Shown: positions 1 to 8,800 of the stretch, piece after piece
Layout of the letters: each line of letters begins with the position of its first letter
Numbering within the stretch: the stretch's first letter is position 1
Assembly (NCBI GenBank): GCA_963789255.1
Contig: CAWBJW010000002.1
Location: 1,488,001-1,552,000 of the forward strand
Length of the DNA: 64,000 bases
From: DATARH01 sp963789255
GTDB taxonomy: Bacteria > Pseudomonadota > Alphaproteobacteria > ATCC43930 > CGMCC-115725
Direction: 5' to 3'
The notes under the pieces: model-generated
Databases searched by the model: none
What the model was told of the DNA's origin: nothing
The model's input: only the letters and a program-made list of their open reading frames with translations
Translations under genes and position numbers: made by a program

Positions 1-1107
1 CAACTCGGGCGCGCCTGGCAGATCGGCTTCTTCGCCGGGCTGGTTATCTGGAGCGTGCTTGTGTTCCGGGCGCTCTGGCCGACCCGCGCGAAACTGGCAG
101 CGGCGACGCGCCAGTTCTGGTCGGGACATATTCGGCTGGAGAATCTGCTCTGGGCCTCGACCATCAACATCGCATTGCTTTACGCCTTCGGCATGATTCC
201 GATGACCGGGGTCGAAAAGTTCTTCACGATCACTGATTACTGGCGCTGGTGGGTGGTCCATCTTTGGGTCGAGCAATCCTTCGAGTTCTTCGCCGCGGCG
301 ATCAGCGCCTATCTGCTGATGGCGGTTAGCCTGGTCTCGCGGCAGCTCGCCGAACGCTCGGTCTATTTCGAGCTGATCCTCATCTTCCTCGGCGGCGTGC
401 TTGGCACCGGCCATCACCTCTACTGGGCGGGGGAGCCGGGCCTGTGGGTGCCGCTCGGCTCGATGTTCTCGTTCATCGAGGTGCTGCCGCTGGTGCTGCT
501 GGTCATCGAGGCGATCCGGCATCGCCGGCTGATCGAGGCCGACCAGCAATTCAAGTACGGTCTCGCCTACACCTACATCATCGGTGCGGCGTTCTGGAAC
601 TTTGTCGGCGCCGGCGTCTTTGGCGGCGGCACGCTGAATGCGCCGCTGGTCAACTATTACGAGCACGGCACGTTCCTGACCCTCAACCACGCTCATACCG
701 CGCTGTTCGGCGCCTTCGGCCTGCTGGGGATCGGGTTGATTTATTTCTGTCTGCGCTATGTCGCCGCCGACCGGTATCCGTTCGGCGAGCGGACCGGGCA
801 GTGGGCGTTCTGGCTCTACAATGGCGGCCTGGTCCTGTGGATCCTCTTCAACTTCTTCCCGATTGGCTGGCCACAGCTCGAGGCCGTCTATGAGCATGGC
901 TTCGCCTATGCGCGCAGCCAGGAATTTTACGACACGACCTTGTTCTGGCAGTGGATGCGGATGCCGGGCGATGTCGTCTTTGCCCTCGGCGCGCTGCTGA
1001 TGGCGTGGGACTTCATCATCAAGTTGCAACCGATCCTGCCGCGTTTCGTGGTGCGTTTGATCCCGGGCTCTCAGGTGCTGGCGCGCTCCGCCGGCGGGCG
1101 AGCGTGA
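1..1107 (+). CDS. norB: Nitric oxide reductase catalytic subunit (NorB, quinol-type likely), 5' end outside the window
   Basis: This reduces NO to N2O in the cytoplasmic membrane. The reading frame is open from base 1 (QLGRAWQIG...), so the start lies upstream and only the last 368 residues are seen. They form repeated membrane helices. Visible metal-site motifs are HLWVEQ (His codon at 259; FeB histidine and nearby Glu), GTGHHLYW (two adjacent FeB histidines, 412-417) and NHAHTALFG (the HxH pair for hemes b3 and b, 688-696). WRWWVVHLWVE and the C-terminal FALGALLMAW helix resemble quinol-dependent single-subunit NorB (qNor), but a cytochrome c-type NorB cannot be excluded without the N-terminus. 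The stop overlaps the candidate GTG start of nnrS, so the two are probably co-transcribed for NO detoxification or denitrification. Confidence 0.9.
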   Translation, partial: QLGRAWQIGFFAGLVIWSVLVFRALWPTRAKLAAATRQFWSGHIRLENLLWASTINIALLYAFGMIPMTGVEKFFTITDYWRWWVVHLWVEQSFEFFAAAISAYLLMAVSLVSRQLAERSVYFELILIFLGGVLGTGHHLYWAGEPGLWVPLGSMFSFIEVLPLVLLVIEAIRHRRLIEADQQFKYGLAYTYIIGAAFWNFVGAGVFGGGTLNAPLVNYYEHGTFLTLNHAHTALFGAFGLLGIGLIYFCLRYVAADRYPFGERTGQWAFWLYNGGLVLWILFNFFPIGWPQLEAVYEHGFAYARSQEFYDTTLFWQWMRMPGDVVFALGALLMAWDFIIKLQPILPRFVVRLIPGSQVLARSAGGRA

Positions 1108-2302
1108 ACACGTTCGCCGCCGACGCGGCGATGCAGCGTTCCACGCCAGCCTTCCTCACTTACGGCTTTCGGCCGTTCTTCCTCGCGGCCGGGCTGTGGT
1201 CCGCGCGGCGGCGCTCGCGCTGTGGATCGTCCTATTCGCCACGGGGAGCATCCTGCCGAGCCGATTCGATCCGCTCGCCTGGCACATCCACGAGATGCTG
1301 TTCGGCTTTGCGATGGCGGCGGTCGCCGGGTTCCTCCTGACCGCCATCCCGAACTGGACCGGACGGCGGCCGGTAAGCGGCGCGCCGCTGGCGCTGCTCG
1401 CCGGCTTGTGGCTGGTCGGGCGGATCGCCTGCCTGATCTCGGCGCTGGTGCCGGCGTGGCTGGCGATCATCGCCGATGTGTCCTTCCCGGTGATCCTGGC
1501 TGGGGTCGTCGCGCGAGAGATCGTCGCCGTTCGGAACTGGCGCAATCTGCCGATGGTGATACCGGTAACGGTTCTCGGCATCGCCAATCTACTCATGCAT
1601 CTTGAGGCCGACGGCATAGCGATCCCCACAGGGCTCGGGTGGCGTCTCGGCCTCGCCGCCGTGATCGTGCTGATCTCGGTCGTGGCGGGGCGGATCGTGC
1701 CGGCCTTCACCCGGAACTGGCTGGCAAAGCGGCAGAGTGCGGGCCTCCCGGCCCCACCCGGCAGGATCGACCGGGCGGCGCTCGGCATCCTGCATGCCGG
1801 CCTGCTTGGCTGGGCGTTTTTCCCCGAGTTCCGTCCGGTTGGCTTCCTCCTGCTGGTTGGCGCCGCCGTCAACCTGTGGCGCCTGCTGCGGTGGCGCGGC
1901 AGCGCGACGGTCGCGGAGCCGCTGCTTTTGGTATTGCACTTCGGCTACGCTTGGCTCGTGTTGGGGACCGCCTTGCTTGGTTTGGCAATGCTCGACCACG
2001 CCATGCCGCCAAGCGCTGCCATTCACGCGCTGACGGCCGGTGGGATCGGCACCATGACCCTGGCCGTGATGACCCGCGTCGCGCGCGGTCATACCGGCCG
2101 CGTTCTGTCGGCGGACCGTGCCACCAGCCTGATCTATATTCTTGTCACGGTCGCGGCGATCGCGCGCGTCACGGCCGCCTTCGTCGCGGGTTGGACCATG
2201 CCGTTTCTGATTGGCTCGGCAGGCTTATGGATCGCCGCCTTCTTAGGCTTCGTGCTGTGTTACGGGCCAATGCTGCTGCTGCGGCGGTGCGATCCCCGTT
2301 AG
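1104..2302 (+). CDS. nnrS: NnrS family heme-copper membrane protein, with an apparent one-base frameshift near 1197
   Basis: NnrS proteins are polytopic membrane proteins that contain heme and copper and help cells cope with NO. The N-terminus (TYGFRPFFLAAG, from about 1161) is the family signature but lies in another frame from the rest, which reads from about 1196 (ALALWIVLFATG) to 2302. One missing base near 1197 rejoins them to about 399 residues, the family's usual length, with about twelve hydrophobic helices. The start is uncertain: GTG at 1104 overlaps the norB stop (coupling), while ATG at 1131 is the alternative; neither has a strong Shine-Dalgarno. The adjacency to norB supports a shared NO-response role. 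The shift is more likely a sequence error than decay. Confidence 0.85.
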
Positions 2303-2406
2303 GCGCCTGGGAACGTTGATTCCCGTGGGGCAGGAATGACCGCAACGGCTCGAACCTCGCGCCGTTCGCCGGTTGGCTTCTCCCGCGGTGAGGAATGCGA
2401 TCTTTA

Positions 2407-2442
2407 CCCCGGCCCTCTCCCGCGAGCGGGAGAGGGCCGGGG
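2407..2442. repeat. Perfect 17-bp inverted repeat with a 2-base loop, GC-rich
   Basis: The arms CCCCGGCCCTCTCCCGC and its reverse complement are separated by GA. It lies between two convergent genes (nnrS and the Rieske gene), so it may terminate both, but there is no T-run. Similar CCCTCTCCC-type palindromes occur at 8914-8938 and 47321-47454, which marks it as one copy of a dispersed intergenic repeat. Confidence 0.8.
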
Positions 2443-2451
2443 TGAGGGGCG

Positions 2452-3733
2452 CTATACCGTCTGCAGGATCCTCTCCTCTGTGATGTCGGGCGCCATGATC
2501 CGGTGCCAGTCCGCCTCGCGCGGCAATACCTCCTCGCCGGCGCGGATCGCGTAATAGCTGGTACCTGTGCCGTAGGGCGTGCCGCCCGCTTCGACCGTCT
2601 TGACCGCCTGGCGCAACATGCGCCGCGTCTGGCCGATCGCCTTGTCGGCCGGACCCAGATGCTCCTTCGAGCGGTCAACGATGCGCCCCATGCTTTCCTG
2701 CAACGCGCGGTCCTGCTGGTTGATGCCGTCGATCCCGGTGTAGCTCTCGGTGCGCTGCACCTCGCGGTCGATGCCGTAATTGTTCGACCGGTTCTGTTTC
2801 GACAAGAAGGTCTTCTGGTCGACAAAATCCGGGCCGTTGCCGATGCCGCGCTCGCGCCGGTCCTCCTCGGTCAATGGCGCATCGGTCGTGCTGTACATCC
2901 AGTTGTAGACCATGCAGTTGTAGTCATCCATCGGCACCCAGATGTGGCCGGCGTCGAGCGGCAGGCCACTCTCCGAGCGCGACGGCCGGATCTGATGGAA
3001 CGGCATGACGAAATGATAGGTGCGGATGTGCACGTCCGCAGTCGCCGAGCGGCCGGATGCCGGCATAGAGATAGCCGTAATCGGTAACGTCGACGACGAG
3101 GTTTGGCGCCTTGCCGCGAACGAACGGGCTCGACGGCTTGATGCCGCCGCGCGTCGAGTTGTCGGTCAACAGGCGGTGCAGGATCGGCGCGTGCGAGGTG
3201 TCGATGCCGCCTTCCAGCGCCTGCAGGTAGTTGCATTCCTCAACGACCTTGGAGACGTGGCGGCGGCTTTCGGGCGCCTGGGTCCAGGCGAATTTGGGGG
3301 CCGGCGGCATCTGGTCGGCGGGGCCCAGATAGGCCCAGACGATGCCGCCGAGCTCGACCGTCGGATAGGCGGTGATGTGGATATGGTGCTTGAACTGGTG
3401 CTCCGGAGGCTCGTTGAGCTGGTCGAGGCAATTGCCTTCGACGTCGAATTTCCAGCCGTGATAGACGCAGCGCAGCCCGCATTCCTCGTTGCGCCCGAAA
3501 AACAGCGAGACGCGGCGATGCGGGCAGAATTCGTCGATGAGGCCGATACGGCCCTCGCTGTCACGGAAGGCGACGAGGTCTTCGCCCAACAGGCGCACGC
3601 GCGCCGGCGGGCCGTCAGGCTCGGCGATCTCGGTCGCCAGGCAGGCGGGGATCCAGTACCGCCGCATCGCATTGCCCATCGGGGTCCCGGCCCCGACGCG
3701 GGTGATCAGTTCGTTTTCCTTGGGTGGCAGCAT
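2452..3733 (-). CDS. Rieske non-heme iron oxygenase, alpha subunit (phthalate 4,5-dioxygenase-like), frameshift near 3055
   Basis: This is the oxygenase component of a ring-hydroxylating or demethylating system; a separate reductase, not present here, must supply electrons. The Rieske [2Fe-2S] ligands are visible as CPH and, about 18 residues later, CVYHGW. The mononuclear iron site is the family motif GGIDTSHAPILH. Start ATG 3733 is preceded by GAGGAG at good spacing and gives MLPPKENELITRVG, a typical N-terminus for phthalate-dioxygenase-type subunits. After DYGYLYAGIR the frame changes near 3055 and continues as TYHFVMPFHQIRPS to the stop at 2452. Joined, the protein is about 426 residues, the normal size. 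The substrate cannot be told from the sequence. The gene stands alone, converging on nnrS. Confidence 0.85.
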
Positions 3734-3864
3734 AGGGCGGCTCCTCGCTCGATCGTTGCGGCTGCGCCCGATCGCCGGTCGGGGGGCCGTACGCTGCAAC
3801 AATAGCCCATCTCGGCGCGAAGGGGAGTGGGTTTTCGAAACAGCGCCACGGGCCTTTGCCGGGC

Positions 3865-4116
3865 TCAATCCTCGTGACCGTGTTCGATCCGAGGCAGCAG
3901 CCAAAGACGGTCTTCTTCGCGGCCCCGTGCGCTCAAGCCCTGAGCGATCCAGCGAAGGTTATCGACCGAGAGGCCGGCGCTCTTGATCTCAGCCCAAGCC
4001 GCCTGCGAATTTGCTGTCAACTGAGGCCCCGGCCGGCGCTGCCCCGACGCGAGCGCGAATAGGACCGCGATTGCGCGCTCCGGTTTAGACGGACGAGGTT
4101 TTGGCGGCAGAAACAC
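3865..4116 (-). CDS. Possible small hypothetical protein (83 aa)
   Basis: The 450-base stretch between the Rieske gene and the OmpA-like gene holds one minus-strand frame with coding-like third positions. Read from GTG 4116 it gives a soluble protein containing AWAEIKSAGLSVDNLRWIAQG and ending HGHED. I recognise no domain. No good Shine-Dalgarno is visible and the upstream part of the open frame looks non-coding. It may be a real small gene, a remnant, or chance; nothing else supported was found in 3734-4181 apart from the -10 element at 4129. Confidence 0.25.
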   Translation of the reverse strand: MFLPPKPRPSKPERAIAVLFALASGQRRPGPQLTANSQAAWAEIKSAGLSVDNLRWIAQGLSARGREEDRLWLLPRIEHGHED

Positions 4117-4128
4117 GGTTTGCCGTAG

Positions 4129-4134
4129 TATAAT
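4129..4134 (+). promoter_or_regulatory. Candidate -10 element (TATAAT) for the OmpA-like lipoprotein gene
   Basis: A perfect TATAAT sits 48 bases upstream of the ATG at 4182 in an AT-rich patch that contrasts with the GC-rich surroundings. No convincing -35 is found at 16-18 bases; TTGGCG at 4101-4106 is too far away. It is supported only by sequence and position. Confidence 0.35.
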
Positions 4135-4181
4135 CGCGCGATTTATTATATCGTGTGTTCCGCAACTACGGGAGGAGCCCG

Positions 4182-4625
4182 ATGAAACGCGCGATTGTCC
4201 TGTTCTGTTCACTGCTCGCCCTGGCGGCGTGCGTGCCGCCCCCGCCGCCCCCGCCGCCCCCGCCGCCGCCCGGCCCGGTCGTCGGACCGCCTCCCACCGC
4301 TCGCGTTTTCACCGTATATTTTGGTTGGAACCGGACCTGGGTCGGGCCTGAGGGCATTGCGATCCTGGAACAGGCCGCGGCCGTTTACAAGGCCGGCGGC
4401 GTGGTGACTGTCCAGGTGACGGGCTACACCGACACCACCGGTTCGGCCGCTTACAACATGCGGTTGTCCGCACGACGAGCGCTGCATGTGGCGCACATCC
4501 TCGGCCATATGGGCGTGCCGTGGAGCGCGATAACGCTCGCCGGCGCCGGCGAGACCGAACTTGCTGTGCCGACGCCGCAGGGCGTTGCCGAGCCGCGCAA
4601 CCGCCGCGTCACGGTCGTAGAGTAG
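4182..4625 (+). CDS. OmpA-family lipoprotein with a 12-proline linker
   Basis: This is predicted to be an outer-membrane lipoprotein that binds peptidoglycan. ATG 4182 follows GGGAGGAG. The N-terminus MKRAIVLFCSLLALAAC is a lipoprotein signal with the lipobox at LAAC. A run of 12 prolines follows directly, then a GP/VV linker. The rest is an OmpA C-terminal domain: the GYTDTTGSAAYNMRLSARRA core contains the Asp and Arg used to bind diaminopimelate, and it ends NRRVTVVE. The protein is 147 residues, so only the anchor, linker and OmpA domain are present, with no beta-barrel. The proline run is long enough that translation probably needs EF-P. It is monocistronic. Confidence 0.85.
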   Translation: MKRAIVLFCSLLALAACVPPPPPPPPPPPPGPVVGPPPTARVFTVYFGWNRTWVGPEGIAILEQAAAVYKAGGVVTVQVTGYTDTTGSAAYNMRLSARRALHVAHILGHMGVPWSAITLAGAGETELAVPTPQGVAEPRNRRVTVVE

Positions 4626-4641
4626 CTGGCGTCGATTAGCC

Positions 4642-4677
4642 GGAAGCGGGGGGCCGCGCCGCGGCTCCCCGGCTTCC
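4642..4677 (+). terminator. Hairpin downstream of the OmpA-like gene
   Basis: GGAAGC and GGGG pair with CCCC and GCTTCC around a GC-rich core, 17 bases after the stop codon at 4625. There is no clear T-run, so intrinsic termination is only likely, not certain. Confidence 0.4.
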
Positions 4678-4700
4678 TATTCGGTACCGTGAAAGCGACA

Positions 4701-4724
4701 AGGGCGCCGCGATCGGGGCGCCCT
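4701..4724 (-). terminator. Hairpin downstream of the cupin gene
   Basis: AGGGCGCC and GGCGCCCT form an 8-bp stem with an 8-base loop, followed on the minus strand by TTGTCGCTTT. It lies 75 bases past the stop of the minus-strand cupin gene and faces the OmpA-like gene, so the pair of hairpins may insulate the convergent genes. Confidence 0.4.
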
Positions 4725-4798
4725 CGCCATTGCAATTGCTGCCGCCACCGTCCTTGCCGCGCCAGCGGCGGCGGGAAGGGCGGGGGCGGTCTCGCTGG

Positions 4799-5302
4799 TT
4801 ACGCCGCCTGCTCGTACGGGAAGCGCCGGATCTTCTCGACGTTGCGGCCCTCGATGCGTATCAGCTTGGTCGAGCCGGCGCGTCGCGGGGAGTGGAGATC
4901 GCCCTCATTGTAGACATAGGCCGCGCCCGGGATGAGGGTGTAGTCGCGAACGTGGCGCACCTTGCCGGTCTGCCCCTCGCTCGCCGGCGACACCAGCGCC
5001 CAATCGGTCATGATCGTTTCGCCCTGCGCCTGGCCGTAGATCGCCCAGGTCGGCCCATGGTCGTGCGGCGGGCTTTGCTTGGCGCCGTGATAGACATGAC
5101 CGAGGATGCAGAAGCCGAGCTGCGGATCTTCGTAAAGGATCTTGCGATCCGGCCCGTCATCGGGCAGGTGCCCGGCGACGAACTCCTTGTCGGTGCAAGC
5201 CTTCTCCACCAGCGCGCAAACCTTCTTGCGGCCTTCCGGACCGGGATCCGAAGCGAGAATGCGGTGACAGTCGGCGGAAAACTGTTCGAGAGTATACCCC
5301 AT
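4799..5302 (-). CDS. Cupin-fold protein, cysteine-dioxygenase-like metal enzyme of unknown substrate
   Basis: The 167-residue protein has the centre HGAKQSPPHDHGPTWAIYGQ, a cupin motif with His residues suited to bind one metal ion, and a second conserved patch YVYNEGDLHSPRRAG with another candidate His. The N-terminal helical part (QFSADCHRILASDPGPEGR) resembles the family of predicted metal-dependent double-stranded beta-helix enzymes related to cysteine dioxygenase. There is no signal peptide, so it is cytoplasmic. Start ATG 5302 is preceded by GAGAGGG. The substrate is unknown and the neighbours do not help, since it sits alone between convergent and divergent genes. Confidence 0.7.
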   Translation of the reverse strand: MGYTLEQFSADCHRILASDPGPEGRKKVCALVEKACTDKEFVAGHLPDDGPDRKILYEDPQLGFCILGHVYHGAKQSPPHDHGPTWAIYGQAQGETIMTDWALVSPASEGQTGKVRHVRDYTLIPGAAYVYNEGDLHSPRRAGSTKLIRIEGRNVEKIRRFPYEQAA

Positions 5303-5542
5303 AAGCTGACCCTCTCATCTCTTGCCGGCATCCGTATTGCCGAGTCCGCTCAGATTATTCCCCGCGCTGACGCCAGGCAAGCCCGTGGCCGCGCCCGTAT
5401 CCCGCGCGGACCGGCCCGTGGCACAAAACCGGGCGCAACACCGACGGCGTGGTGCTTGCCGGAATCGCCGGCGTTGTCTGCGTGCCAGTTGCCATCGCTT
5501 CGGCTAGACTGCCTCGCGATCGGTTGAACAGGCCCAGAAGCG

Positions 5543-6690
5543 ATGGAACCCGATCGCGCAACTCCGCACGCTGCCGCATCGCCTTCCTCGCAGCGTCTTG
5601 CCCGCATTGCGCTGGCGACGGGGGTGGTGGCGGTCGGGCTGTGGATCCTGTTCGACTTCCTGCCCGCGCTCGTCTGGGCGGCGGTGCTGGCCATCGCGCT
5701 GTGGCCGCTTTACCGTCACCTGCTGCGGCAGCTCCCGGAACACAGCGATCGGGTCTTGGGGCCCTTGCTGGCGACGATCGGCATCGGGATCGTCTTTATT
5801 GCCCCGCTCGTTCTGCTCGGGGTCGCCTTGGCCCAAGAAAGCCATTTCGTGATCGGATTCGTCGCCGAGGCGCGCCACCACGGCATTCCCGTGCCCGAAT
5901 GGATCGGCAGCTGTACCTGGTTGGCCCGACGATTGCCCAATGGTGGCGCACCAATCTGAGCGACCCGGCCATGGCCGAGGAGCTGATCGGCCGGGTCAAC
6001 CTGCACACCCTCACCAAATCGGCGCGCGAATTTGGCGGCGAGGTGGTTCACCGGCTCGCGATCTTCCTGTTCACGCTGCTCACCCTGTTCTTTTTGTTCC
6101 GTGACGGCAGTGCGTTAGCCGAGCGGCTGCGCGACCTCGGCGACCGCCTGATCGGGCTGCGCGGCGAGCGCGTCGTCCATCAGATGATCGGAGCGGTGCA
6201 CGGCACGGTGAACGGCCTCGTACTGGTCGGGCTGGCCGAAGGCATTCTCCTCGGCATCGTCTATTTCGCCGTCGGCCTGCCCTATCCGGCCTCCTTCGGC
6301 GCGCTGACGGGCGTCGCCGCCGTCATCCCGTTCGCTACTCCGGTGGTTTACGGCCTTGCCGGGCTCTACCTCCTCGCCATCGGCAACCGGCTCGGCGCCA
6401 TCGTCATCTTCGTATCCGGCAGCGTCGTGGTCTTCCTCGCCGATCACTTCGTCCGTCCGTTTCTAATCGGCGGCGCGGCGCGGCTGCCCTTTCTGCTGGT
6501 GCTGCTCGGTATTCTCGGCGGGTTGGAAACGATGGGGATCCTCGGGCTGTTTCTCGGTCCGGCGGTCATGGCGGCCCTCGTGGCATTATGGCGGGAGTGG
6601 ACCGAGCCGGCCCCCGGCGCCGATGCGTCGCGCCCGGTGCCGGCGCGGCGCGCGGCCGGCGGCCGATCAGGCCGCGTGCGCAAGGCCTGA
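5543..6690 (+). CDS. AI-2E family transporter (PF01594-type permease), frameshift near 5912
   Basis: This is a polytopic inner-membrane protein of the family that includes TqsA and PerM; substrates range from autoinducer-2 to Na+/H+ exchange, and which applies here is unknown. The N-terminal part (5543 to about 5912) carries hydrophobic segments GVVAVGLWILFDFLPAL and TIGIGIVFIAPLVLLG. The reading then continues in another frame as LYLVGPTIAQWW through the family helices FLFTLLTLFFLFRDG and GLAEGILLGIVYFAVGLPYP to 6690. Together it is about 380 residues, the usual length. The start has only a weak ribosome site (CAGAAG). The shift is a single base and probably an error. The C-terminal tail is Arg/Ala-rich and disordered. 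Confidence 0.85.
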
Positions 6691-6858
6691 CCGGTGCGGT
6701 CGGATGATTTCGGCACCGGGGCGGTGCTCGTTTTGGGCGGATGAAAACCAGTCCGAGGTTGGTGTTGACTCGCCTCGAACTCCGGATTTTTCTTCTGCCG
6801 ACATCGCATCCTCACCCGCGCGATGGCGGTCAATGCCGGAAGCCATGTTGGAGGAAGC

Positions 6859-7284
6859 ATGAGGTACGTTTGCGATGCGCCTGGCGGCAGGACGTGGTTT
6901 CGGATCGAGAGCGAGGCCGAGGCGGTCGCCGAGTCGGATTCGATGCGCCACGCCGTCGAGAAGTATTTTCGCAAGGAGCAGGACAAGGCGGCGCAGAGCT
7001 TTCGCCCGGTGTCGAAAGTCTATTTCGAGCAGGAGATCGGGCTGAAGGCGCACATCCAGCGCGAGATGCCGTTATTCCTCACGCTGCGCGACGGCGACGG
7101 CGACCCGCTCGCGACCGCCATGCTGCCGCCGAGCGGCCGCGACGACCGGAGCTTTCGCCCGATCATCGTCGGACCCGGCAACGCGGATCCGTATCCCGAG
7201 CAGGGTGACGCGATCCGCGCTCTCGCCCAGCATTATGGGATGACCCTCGAACGCGCCCGCTGCTACCCCTACCGGCGCGATTGA
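6859..7284 (+). CDS. Conserved-looking hypothetical protein (141 aa)
   Basis: ATG 6859 follows GGAGGAAGC, a very good ribosome site, so this is a real gene. The product is soluble and charged, with N-terminal MRYVCDAPGGRTWFRIESE, a helical middle (HAVEKYFRKEQDKAAQSF) and the C-terminal half PLFLTLRDGDGDPLATAML. I recognise no catalytic motif and no signal peptide. It converges on rlmH with 12 bases between the stops. Function unknown. Confidence 0.6.
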   Translation: MRYVCDAPGGRTWFRIESEAEAVAESDSMRHAVEKYFRKEQDKAAQSFRPVSKVYFEQEIGLKAHIQREMPLFLTLRDGDGDPLATAMLPPSGRDDRSFRPIIVGPGNADPYPEQGDAIRALAQHYGMTLERARCYPYRRD

Positions 7285-7296
7285 GCGCGCCTTGCG

Positions 7297-7755
7297 CTAG
7301 TCGCGATGATAGGGGTGGCCGGCGAGGATCTGCTGCGCCCGGTAGAGCTGCTCCAATAGCATGCTGCGCACCAGGAGGTGCGGCCAGGTCATTGCACCCA
7401 AGGACATGACCGCATCGGCTCGCTCGATGACCGCGGGCCCCAGCCCCTCGGCGCCGCCGATCGCGAAGGCGACCGCGCCGACGCCGCCGTCGCGCCACGC
7501 CGCGAGCCGGTCGGCGAAGTCGCGGCTGGTCCAGGCCGCGCCGCGCTGGTCGAGCGCGACGAGCCGGGCATCCGCGGGCAAAGCGCCGAGGATCAGCTCG
7601 GCTTCGCGGCTCTTGAGTACGGCGGGCGGCAGGCGACGTTTTTCTTCTAGCTCGATGATCGCGACTGGCGGTGCGATGCGCCCGGCATAGAGGGCTTGCA
7701 CCTCATGGAGCGGCCCGCGCCGCAGCCGGCCGATGGCGAGGATATAGAGGCGGAT
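7297..7755 (-). CDS. rlmH: 23S rRNA (pseudouridine-1915 N3)-methyltransferase RlmH, start codon reads ATC
   Basis: RlmH is a SPOUT methyltransferase that methylates pseudouridine 1915 in helix 69 of 23S rRNA in assembled ribosomes. The SAM-binding knot is visible as FAIGGAEGLG and the C-terminal signature as LLVRSMLLEQLYRAQQILAGHPYHRD. The conserved N-terminus RLYILAIGRLRRGP lies upstream of the first usable start (GTG 7701), in the same frame; the codon where Met is expected (7753-7755) is ATC. With that codon the protein is 152 residues, the family size; starting at 7701 would remove an essential strand. Either ATC is a rare start or G was misread as C. The gene follows rsfS by 27 bases. 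Confidence 0.85.
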   Translation of the reverse strand: MRLYILAIGRLRRGPLHEVQALYAGRIAPPVAIIELEEKRRLPPAVLKSREAELILGALPADARLVALDQRGAAWTSRDFADRLAAWRDGGVGAVAFAIGGAEGLGPAVIERADAVMSLGAMTWPHLLVRSMLLEQLYRAQQILAGHPYHRD

Positions 7756-7782
7756 CGCAGTCTGCCTGTTCCTGGGCGCCTG

Positions 7783-8184
7783 TCAGAGGGCGGCCTCGGC
7801 CCCGGTCTCGACATCGGACAATGCCGAACCCCACATTTTTTCGAGATTGTAATAGGCGCGGATTTCCGGCCGGAAAATGTGGACAATGACGTCGCCGGCG
7901 TCGAGCAGCACCCAATCGCCCTGTCTTTTGCCCTCGGTCGCGATATGGCCGGGGAGAACCCGCTCCAAATGGTCGGTCAGCGCCACCACCTGGCGCGCCG
8001 AACGGCCTGACGCGACCACCATGTAGTCGGCGATCGTGGTCTTGCCGGCGAGGTCGATCGTCACGATCGCCTCGGCCTTGCCGTCTTCGAGGCTATCGAT
8101 GACGCGGCGGAGCAGTTCCGGCGCCGGGAGCTTTTGCCGACGAGGCGGCGCCAGCGTGGCGATAGCAGTCGCTTCAGCAGTCAC
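7783..8184 (-). CDS. rsfS: Ribosomal silencing factor RsfS
   Basis: RsfS binds ribosomal protein L14 and blocks joining of the subunits when nutrients are short. The family core is clear: EAIVTIDLAGKTTIADYMV, SGRSARQVVALTDHL, and GDWVLLDAGDVIVHIFRPE followed by YYNLEKMW. The likely start is GTG 8184 (protein 133 residues), with GGAG about 12 bases upstream. The upstream frame stays open into nadD with no stop codon, so a fused nadD-rsfS product is possible on paper. It lies between nadD and rlmH, the usual alphaproteobacterial order. Confidence 0.9.
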   Translation of the reverse strand: MTAEATAIATLAPPRRQKLPAPELLRRVIDSLEDGKAEAIVTIDLAGKTTIADYMVVASGRSARQVVALTDHLERVLPGHIATEGKRQGDWVLLDAGDVIVHIFRPEIRAYYNLEKMWGSALSDVETGAEAAL

Positions 8185-8795
8185 GTGGGGTGTGTTCTCC
8201 GTGAGGGTCTGCAACAATCGCCCGGCGCGGATCCGGGTGGCCGAGCGGGGGTCGAGCCTTGTGTGGAAAAACACCCAGGCGGGCGGCGGCATCAGGGCCA
8301 GCCGGTGAACCGCCGAGGCCGGCACGCGCGCCCGGGCAAAGCGGCGTGCGGCGCGGCCCGCGAGCGCTTTCAACGCGGTGCCGGAGCGATCGAATACGGC
8401 AACCGGAACGGTGCGGAAGATGTCTTGCCACCGCTTCCAATGTGGGAGTTGGACGAGGTTGTCGCCACCCATCAGCCAGACGAAGAGGGCGCGCGGAAAA
8501 TGCCGGCGCAACGCCGCGAGCGTGTCGGCGGTGTAGGTCCTGCCGAGCCGCGTCTCGATGTCGCTGACCCGGATGCGCCGGTCGGCGGCAGCAATCCTGG
8601 CGGCCTCTTCCAGGCGCTGCGTGAAGGGCATCATGCCGGCGACCGGCTTCAGCGGGTTTTGCGGCGACACCAGCCACCACACCTCGTCGAGGTCGAGACG
8701 GCCGAGCGCCAGCCGGCTGATATGCAGATGCCCGCCATGGGCCGGGTTGAACGAGCCGCCCAGCAGCCCGATCCGGCGCCCGGCATGCGCTCCAT
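8185..8795 (-). CDS. nadD: Nicotinate-nucleotide adenylyltransferase NadD, frameshift at the 5' end and no stop before rsfS
   Basis: NadD adenylates nicotinate mononucleotide in NAD synthesis. The nucleotidyltransferase motif RIGLLGGSFNPAHGGHLHIS, the DEVWWLVSPQNPLK segment, WLMGGDNLVQLPHWKRW and the C-terminal SATRIRA motif are all present. The only ATGs (8795, 8786) are one frame off; adding one base near 8778 turns the start into M-P-G-R-R-I-G-L, the expected N-terminus. At the other end the frame runs into rsfS without a stop, although NadD proteins normally end a few residues after SATxIRA. A second lost or gained base there would supply stops that exist in both other frames (e.g. the TGA inside GTGACTGCTGA). 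Cytoplasmic and essential. Confidence 0.8.
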
Positions 8796-8800
8796 AAATG

